Assembly (NCBI GenBank): GCA_038230735.1
Contig: JBBRMR010000011.1
Span: forward strand, 1 to 64,000
DNA from: Arcicella sp038230735
Lineage (GTDB): Bacteria > Bacteroidota > Bacteroidia > Cytophagales > Spirosomataceae
Direction of reading: 5' to 3'
DNA: 64,000 nucleotides
Shown: one piece after another, positions 60,501 through 64,000 of the stretch
How positions within the stretch are numbered: position 1 is the stretch's first letter
Layout: each line of letters starts with the position of its first letter
Made by a program: the position numbers and the translations under genes
Notes under the pieces: generated by a model
What the model saw: only the letters and a program-made list of their open reading frames with translations
Database searches by the model: none
What the model was told of the DNA's origin: nothing

Positions 60501-62235
60501 CGGTATTATCGGTTAGTCCACATCGGACTAAGGAGGTTATTCCTACGGATGGATGTAGTATGGTTGAAAGTGAAGTTGCCCCGCCAATGCCCGCCACACG
60601 GTTCAAGGTGGTATTACTTTGCTCGGCATACAGCACATTTTGATTACTGTTATAATCGGAAGGTCCGACGAATTGTGAACCGCTTGTACTCAAATTGGTA
60701 ACACTATTTGTGGCGGCGTTATAAAAATTATAAGCCCCTAATTGATAAGAAGTTATCTGAAAATCAGGCTGGTCTTGGTCGATAAAACTTAACATTCCGT
60801 CACCTCCCGTAACTTGTATGCCGCCGCCAATGGTATTGAGGGAGGACGTTATTTTGTGCGTTCCGTTGTCCTGAGCACCCGCTAAAAGGTAGCCATCACC
60901 CGCAATATTTTTCATTGCCACGCCGTAATACTGCGTAACATTGAAACCATTATTTCTACTATTGAAAGTTGGAGTAACCGTGGCTGGATTTCCGTAATTG
61001 GGCGAATAATAGACCCCTCCGTCGTTGCCGATAATGGTTTCATTTGGAAATCCTGGGCGAAAAATAATGGCATGATGGTCGGGATGAAGTCCTTCGGCAT
61101 AATAGCCTCGCACATTCCAAGTTACACCATCAGTCGTTCGTCCAATCACATTCCCCGCTCCGATGACAACGTTGGGGTCAGTTGGTTTTACTGCCAAAAT
61201 CAAATCATACCAAGCCTGACTGCTGGTAAGGCTCGAAGAAGGGGTAACGTCTGTCCAATTTAGTCCTGCATCAACGGATTTTCTTGCCCATGCGGTTGTG
61301 TAGCCACTACTTTGAGTGATGGCGTAAATAACCTGAGTGCTTCCAGAAGTGGACGGGGCGAGGGCAATTTCTGTTCTGTATTGACTGGCATCAGAGGTGA
61401 TTTGTGTCCAAGTTGTTCCTGCATCGGCAGATTTAAAAATTCGACTACCTCGTTCAAAAATTCTTCCGAAAGATGCGTAAATGATGCCGTCAGAGCCAAT
61501 TTCTAAGTCGGCGGCGAAATTGGTTACGGGTGATAAAGCGGGGGTAATGGTAGTTGGTTTCAAGGTAATCGCCCAAGTTGTTCCTCCATCCGTTGATTTA
61601 TAAACCCCTCCCACCGTGGCGGCAAAAACAACGCCCGTGCTATTGACAATGATTTTTTGAACATAATTAAAATCGGTATTACTGGCGGTTGAGGCTAATT
61701 GAGTCCAATTTGTGCCTACATTATTACTTTTCCAGATTCCCGCCCCTTGTTGTGAATCAGCATTGAACCAAGCCTCGCCCGTACCTACGTAGAAATTTTG
61801 AGTATTGGCTGGGTCAGAAGCAATGCAGGAAATAGCCAAATTTGCCCAAAAATCATCCACTTTTTGCCAAACGGTGGTAGCATTGGTGATGTCATTATTA
61901 TACCAAAGTCCCCCACCAACGCCACCCGCCCAAACTTTCTTGGCGGTGGCATCGTTGGGGTCGAACATTAAGGCTCTTGTTCGTCCGCCGATGTTGTTGG
62001 GTCCACGTTCATTCCACGTGATGCCCCCAACGGCAACGTTTTGAACGAGCCGTCTCTTAATTTCCTCACGAGCTTTCACCAATCTTTCCAAAGGAATTTT
62101 GCCCGTGGCGGGGTCTCTGATAGGCACCATTTCCGCTTCCATTCTGGCTCGTGGGTCGTCCACTTGAGCGGAGATTCTGAACGAAAGAAAAAGGGATGCG
62201 ATGATATAAATTGTTTTTAATAATATGTGTTTCAT
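57505..62235 (-). CDS. Giant secreted beta-propeller/parallel-beta-helix protein
   Basis: This 1576-residue protein has a signal peptide (HILLKTIYIIASLFLSFRIS), then BNR/sortilin-like propeller repeats to about residue 750 (GIWKSNNVGTNWTQLA, GVYKSTDGGTTWAITLKP, GIFSTSDV). PKD/immunoglobulin-like parts follow (about 750-1110), then a right-handed parallel beta-helix ending in the choice-of-anchor signature FNGGIVDIGAYEFQGS. The last 60 residues form a NWETGSTWDIGRKPLAGD module. The usual type IX C-terminal domain is not obvious, so the export route is uncertain. The start at 62235 puts the signal peptide first. The 3' third is duplicated in the next gene. Confidence 0.85.
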   Translation of the reverse strand: MKHILLKTIYIIASLFLSFRISAQVDDPRARMEAEMVPIRDPATGKIPLERLVKAREEIKRRLVQNVAVGGITWNERGPNNIGGRTRALMFDPNDATAKKVWAGGVGGGLWYNNDITNATTVWQKVDDFWANLAISCIASDPANTQNFYVGTGEAWFNADSQQGAGIWKSNNVGTNWTQLASTASNTDFNYVQKIIVNSTGVVFAATVGGVYKSTDGGTTWAITLKPTTITPALSPVTNFAADLEIGSDGIIYASFGRIFERGSRIFKSADAGTTWTQITSDASQYRTEIALAPSTSGSTQVIYAITQSSGYTTAWARKSVDAGLNWTDVTPSSSLTSSQAWYDLILAVKPTDPNVVIGAGNVIGRTTDGVTWNVRGYYAEGLHPDHHAIIFRPGFPNETIIGNDGGVYYSPNYGNPATVTPTFNSRNNGFNVTQYYGVAMKNIAGDGYLLAGAQDNGTHKITSSLNTIGGGIQVTGGDGMLSFIDQDQPDFQITSYQLGAYNFYNAATNSVTNLSTSGSQFVGPSDYNSNQNVLYAEQSNTTLNRVAGIGGATSLSTILHPSVGITSLVRCGLTDNTVFVGGRNGNIIKIVNAGNVGGTQAITTIATGFSGVVSCVEIGATENELLVTRSNYGVKSVHYTTNGGTTWISKDEVGYGLPDIPIRYALFNPNNRKQVLLATELGIFSTSDVTLTNPGWEPTNAALANVSCYMLRYRSSDGTIAVATHGRGVYTTNFCAYPTLNSQADNTICSNQAFNYTATTGSVGTFTFAWTRATVVGISNAGSSGNNANVNETLINTTTNPITVTYLFSISPNPCGALVQQAVNVTVNPTVMPTVASYTVCQNAAVPSGQGLVVPALKSKMVDGLLTTASPTYVRADGNNTTVYVASGVNAYYQTFTFVAPSSGNVSFETIDANLSGSDPYDTYMSLYQTSFNPASPATNFLRGDDDSGTLQYSSRLTENLVAGTTYIMVISTYLSGVTGTFIIESTPPVFAGGVNNWYAGASGGSVLTMGEIFNPVGLAGSGIPNTATAGTTTFYVANALYPTCRTATTFTIGSVVATANSNSPVTTGGNINLTTITTGTNFAWAGPNLFTSNAQNPVISSATLAMAGVYSLTVNSTSGTCVATATTSVSVIIPTVYNVVFVNMTNTSSTQNGTSWATAYRNLQTALSAAPTNAEIWVAQGIYKPTTTIDRTISFNIPSGRMLFGGFVGTETTQSQRDFRANPTILSGEIGSSATVDDNSYHIVTFFAANNATILDGFTIIAGNANLTSFGTYPPPSPTVQPITINDGGGVSLDNGSSPVVINCKIISNRAVFGGGLFATNNSNPTIKNTIFMGNEATFGGATYHLGSNPIYQEILMAGNKATGGAMYNNGSNPIITNATITGNGGISGTVFNSNSTPVFKNSILWGNITPFNDVQSIISYSIVEGGYPGVNNLNINPQFINLTSYGLAPTLSGDYKLTNISPAIDAGDNGIIGLTDKDLTANLRRFNGGIVDIGAYEFQGSRIGGTVTSIISGNWETGSTWDIGRKPLAGDMVIINNNHVVTVNENGVLKNIELRPNAQLLYSTAGVKLQTGF

Positions 62236-62446
62236 ACTGCGTTGCGGCGATAATAAATTAGCTGTTATCAATCAAGGAACGAAAAATGGTGGCGGTATTA
62301 CATTTAAGAAAAATATTGATTCATAAATTAAACCAAAATTAAAAAGAGATTACAATATAGTCATAGAGACTAATTAATCTTAAATTTAATATGATTTATC
62401 TAATTGATAATCAAATGGTTATTAAATTCTAATATTTAATTAAAGG

Positions 62447-62507
62447 AAAAAGTCAAGCATCAAAAGGTTGGAGGATATTGTCCTTAACCTTTTGACGCTT
62501 GACTTTT
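62447..62507 (-). terminator. Hairpin after the second giant gene
   Basis: AAAAAGTCAAGCATCAAAAG (62447-62466) and its continuation pair with the 62478-62507 arm (CTTTTGACGCTTGACTTTTT at its end), about 30 bases with few mismatches. T-runs at the end fit a terminator; the flank 62501-62526 repeats CTTTTGACC-like words. Confidence 0.7.
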
Positions 62508-62528
62508 TGACCTTTATCCTTTTACCTT

Positions 62529-64000
62529 CTAAAAACCAGTCTGCAATTTAACGCCTGCAATGCTGTACGTAACTTTGGCATTTTGTCGTATTTCAATATT
62601 TTTTAACACGCCATCTTGATTCACCGTTACGATATGGTTATTGTTGATAATGACCATATCTCCCGCTAAGGGTTTTCTGCCGATGTCCCACGTTGAGTTT
62701 GTTTCCCAATTGCCCGAGGTAATACTGATAATTGTGCCACCCACTCGACTGCCTTGAAATTCATACGCTCCCATATCCACAATACCACCGTTGAAACGTC
62801 TTAGATTACCCACTAAATCCTTGTCGGTCAGACTAATAGTACCATTGTCTCCCGCATCAATGGCGGGGGAAGTATTAATAACCCTATTATCTCCTGCCAA
62901 GGTTGGAGCTAATCCCGATGGAGTCATATTCACAAATTGAGGATTCAGATTTAGGTTGCCAACGCCTGGATAACCGCCCTCAATGATGCTATACGTAACT
63001 ACACTTTGCGTATCATTAAAAGGAGTAATATTGCCAAAAATAATACAGTTTTTAACCACTGGTGTACTTGTTGAATTGAAAATGGCTCCATTCGACCCTC
63101 CGTTTCCAGCAATCGTTACATTACTAATCATCGGATTTGATTGATTGTTATACATCGCTCCACCCGTGGCTTTGTTGCCCGAAATCAAAACATTTTTATA
63201 CATTGGATTACTCCCCAAATGGTAAGCCCCACCCCCAAAGGTTGCCTGATTGTTACTGAATATACAGTTCATAATCGTTGGATTACTACCATTGGTAGCA
63301 TATAATCCTCCGCCAAATATACCATCGTTACTAATAATTTTACAGTTCATAATCATTGGTGAACTGGCATTATCCAAACCAATACCTCCACCATCATTAA
63401 TTGACAAAGGTAGTCCCGCTGGTGGTGGCAAAGGTCGAGTGCGGTCGGAGCTAAGATTGGCATTCCCCGCCATCACCGTGAAACCGTCTAAAATGGTTGT
63501 ATTGCTTACTCCAATGAAGGTAACCACGTGATATGAATTATCGCTCACCGTTGAAACAGAACCAATTTCTCCACTCAAAATCGTGGGATTGGTATTGAAA
63601 TTTCGCTGATTTTGGGTTACTTCCGTTCCTACAAAACCGCCAAATAACATCGCTCCACTTGGAATATTAAACGAAATGGTTTTATCAATAGTCATAGTCG
63701 GTTTATAAATTCCTTGGGCTACCCAAATCTCCGCATTAACGGGTCCAGCCGCCAGAGCCGTTTGCAAATTACCAAAAGCCGTTGCCCAAGAAGTTCCATT
63801 TTGGGTCGGAGCGGCAGCATTCGCAATATTAACGAAAACTACTGTATTGGTCGGTAGGGGATTGACCACTACGCTCGTGGTTGCCGTTGCCGTACAAGTG
63901 CCTGATGAGGTGATTGTTACCGTGTAAACTCCCGCCATGCCAGCGGTTGCCGAGGCAATCGTGGGGTTTTGGGCGGTGGAAGCAAATCCACTTGGTCCCG
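62529..64000 (-). CDS. Giant secreted protein paralogue, C-terminal part
   Basis: The coding frame is open to the window edge, so only the last 490 codons or so are seen and the start lies beyond 64000. The part seen matches the C terminus of the preceding gene block for block: GVYTVTITSSGTCTATATTS, GTSWATAFGNLQTALAA, WVAQGIYKPTMTIDKTISFN, FNGGIVDMGAYEFQGSRVGG and a final GVKLQTGF. It is the second copy of a tandem duplication. The parallel beta-helix lies at about residues 40-400 of the visible part. Function unknown; secreted. Confidence 0.83.
   Translation of the reverse strand, partial: GPSGFASTAQNPTIASATAGMAGVYTVTITSSGTCTATATTSVVVNPLPTNTVVFVNIANAAAPTQNGTSWATAFGNLQTALAAGPVNAEIWVAQGIYKPTMTIDKTISFNIPSGAMLFGGFVGTEVTQNQRNFNTNPTILSGEIGSVSTVSDNSYHVVTFIGVSNTTILDGFTVMAGNANLSSDRTRPLPPPAGLPLSINDGGGIGLDNASSPMIMNCKIISNDGIFGGGLYATNGSNPTIMNCIFSNNQATFGGGAYHLGSNPMYKNVLISGNKATGGAMYNNQSNPMISNVTIAGNGGSNGAIFNSTSTPVVKNCIIFGNITPFNDTQSVVTYSIIEGGYPGVGNLNLNPQFVNMTPSGLAPTLAGDNRVINTSPAIDAGDNGTISLTDKDLVGNLRRFNGGIVDMGAYEFQGSRVGGTIISITSGNWETNSTWDIGRKPLAGDMVIINNNHIVTVNQDGVLKNIEIRQNAKVTYSIAGVKLQTGF

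Noticed and set aside
57505..62235. Type IX C-terminal sorting domain on the giant protein
   Set aside because: The last 80 residues do not show the usual YPNP...GxY pattern; the end is a different module.
5589..62520. Short repeated words as CRISPR arrays
   Set aside because: Units are 6-8 bases and degenerate, with no regular 30-base repeats, unique spacers or cas genes.
1..64000. tRNA, rRNA or tmRNA genes
   Set aside because: No cloverleaf-like segment with conserved TTCRANY and CCA-type ends or rRNA stretch was recognised by eye; a covariance search was not possible.

Overview
The window is a stretch of chromosome from an AT-rich member of the Bacteroidota, most probably order Cytophagales. 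The evidence is lineage-specific genes: the type IX secretion/gliding genes porU, porV and gldH, a DUF4295 gene beside rpmG and ftsY, a RicT (PSP1) protein, a SusD-free set of secreted beta-rich proteins, and promoters of the Bacteroidota form TTTG-N19/20-TAnnTTTG. The genus cannot be fixed from sequence alone. I see no rRNA, tRNA, CRISPR array, transposase or prophage.

Layout. 1-1942: end of an mla (MlaE-F-D) lipid transport operon. 2157-8122: ECF sigma factor, metallophosphoesterase, nadD/gmk, a sigma/anti-sigma pair and rpsJ. 8402-14828: GntR-type regulator, a small pseudogene, an ABC-F ATPase, prfA, a tiny lipoprotein and pyrC. 14889-18953: an inserted four-gene restriction-modification operon (cytosine-C5 methyltransferase, LAGLIDADG-like protein, PD-(D/E)XK nuclease, D12-class adenine methyltransferase). 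19010-22779: comM, ftsY, DUF4295, rpmG. 22965-33960: a non-catalytic M16 protein, then porV, porU, a SprT-like protein, a LON-domain protein, gldH, ricT and purD, all on the minus strand. 34077-41131: recQ, a DUF2442 gene, kdsD, a second GntR-type regulator, two LVIVD-repeat lipoproteins and a dienoyl-CoA isomerase-like enzyme. 41452-50960: MFS transporter, Uma2 protein, hydrolase-ispF pair, a multi-TM TPR protein, an outer-membrane barrel and rel. 51061-57413: Fur-family regulator, a DUF3299-like/FtsX/ATPase trio, AraC regulator, DUF4394 protein, and a lipoprotein under two Fur-type operators. 57505-64000: two very large secreted paralogues in tandem, the second cut by the window edge.

Most genes are housekeeping or envelope functions. 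The accessory parts are the R-M island, the possible metal-responsive block at 51-57 kb and the duplicated secreted giants.

The most unusual non-coding signal is a set of intergenic hairpins whose arms are built from degenerate 6-8 nt repeats (for example 33973-34071, 54086-54219, 57418-57506, 62447-62507), plus a second set of compact near-perfect palindromes, one of which recurs (9515-9547 and 22168-22201). The best candidates for new biology are the R-M operon, where a LAGLIDADG-like protein with both catalytic acids replaced sits beside a small PD-(D/E)XK nuclease, and the operator pair at 56788-56841, which covers both promoter elements.
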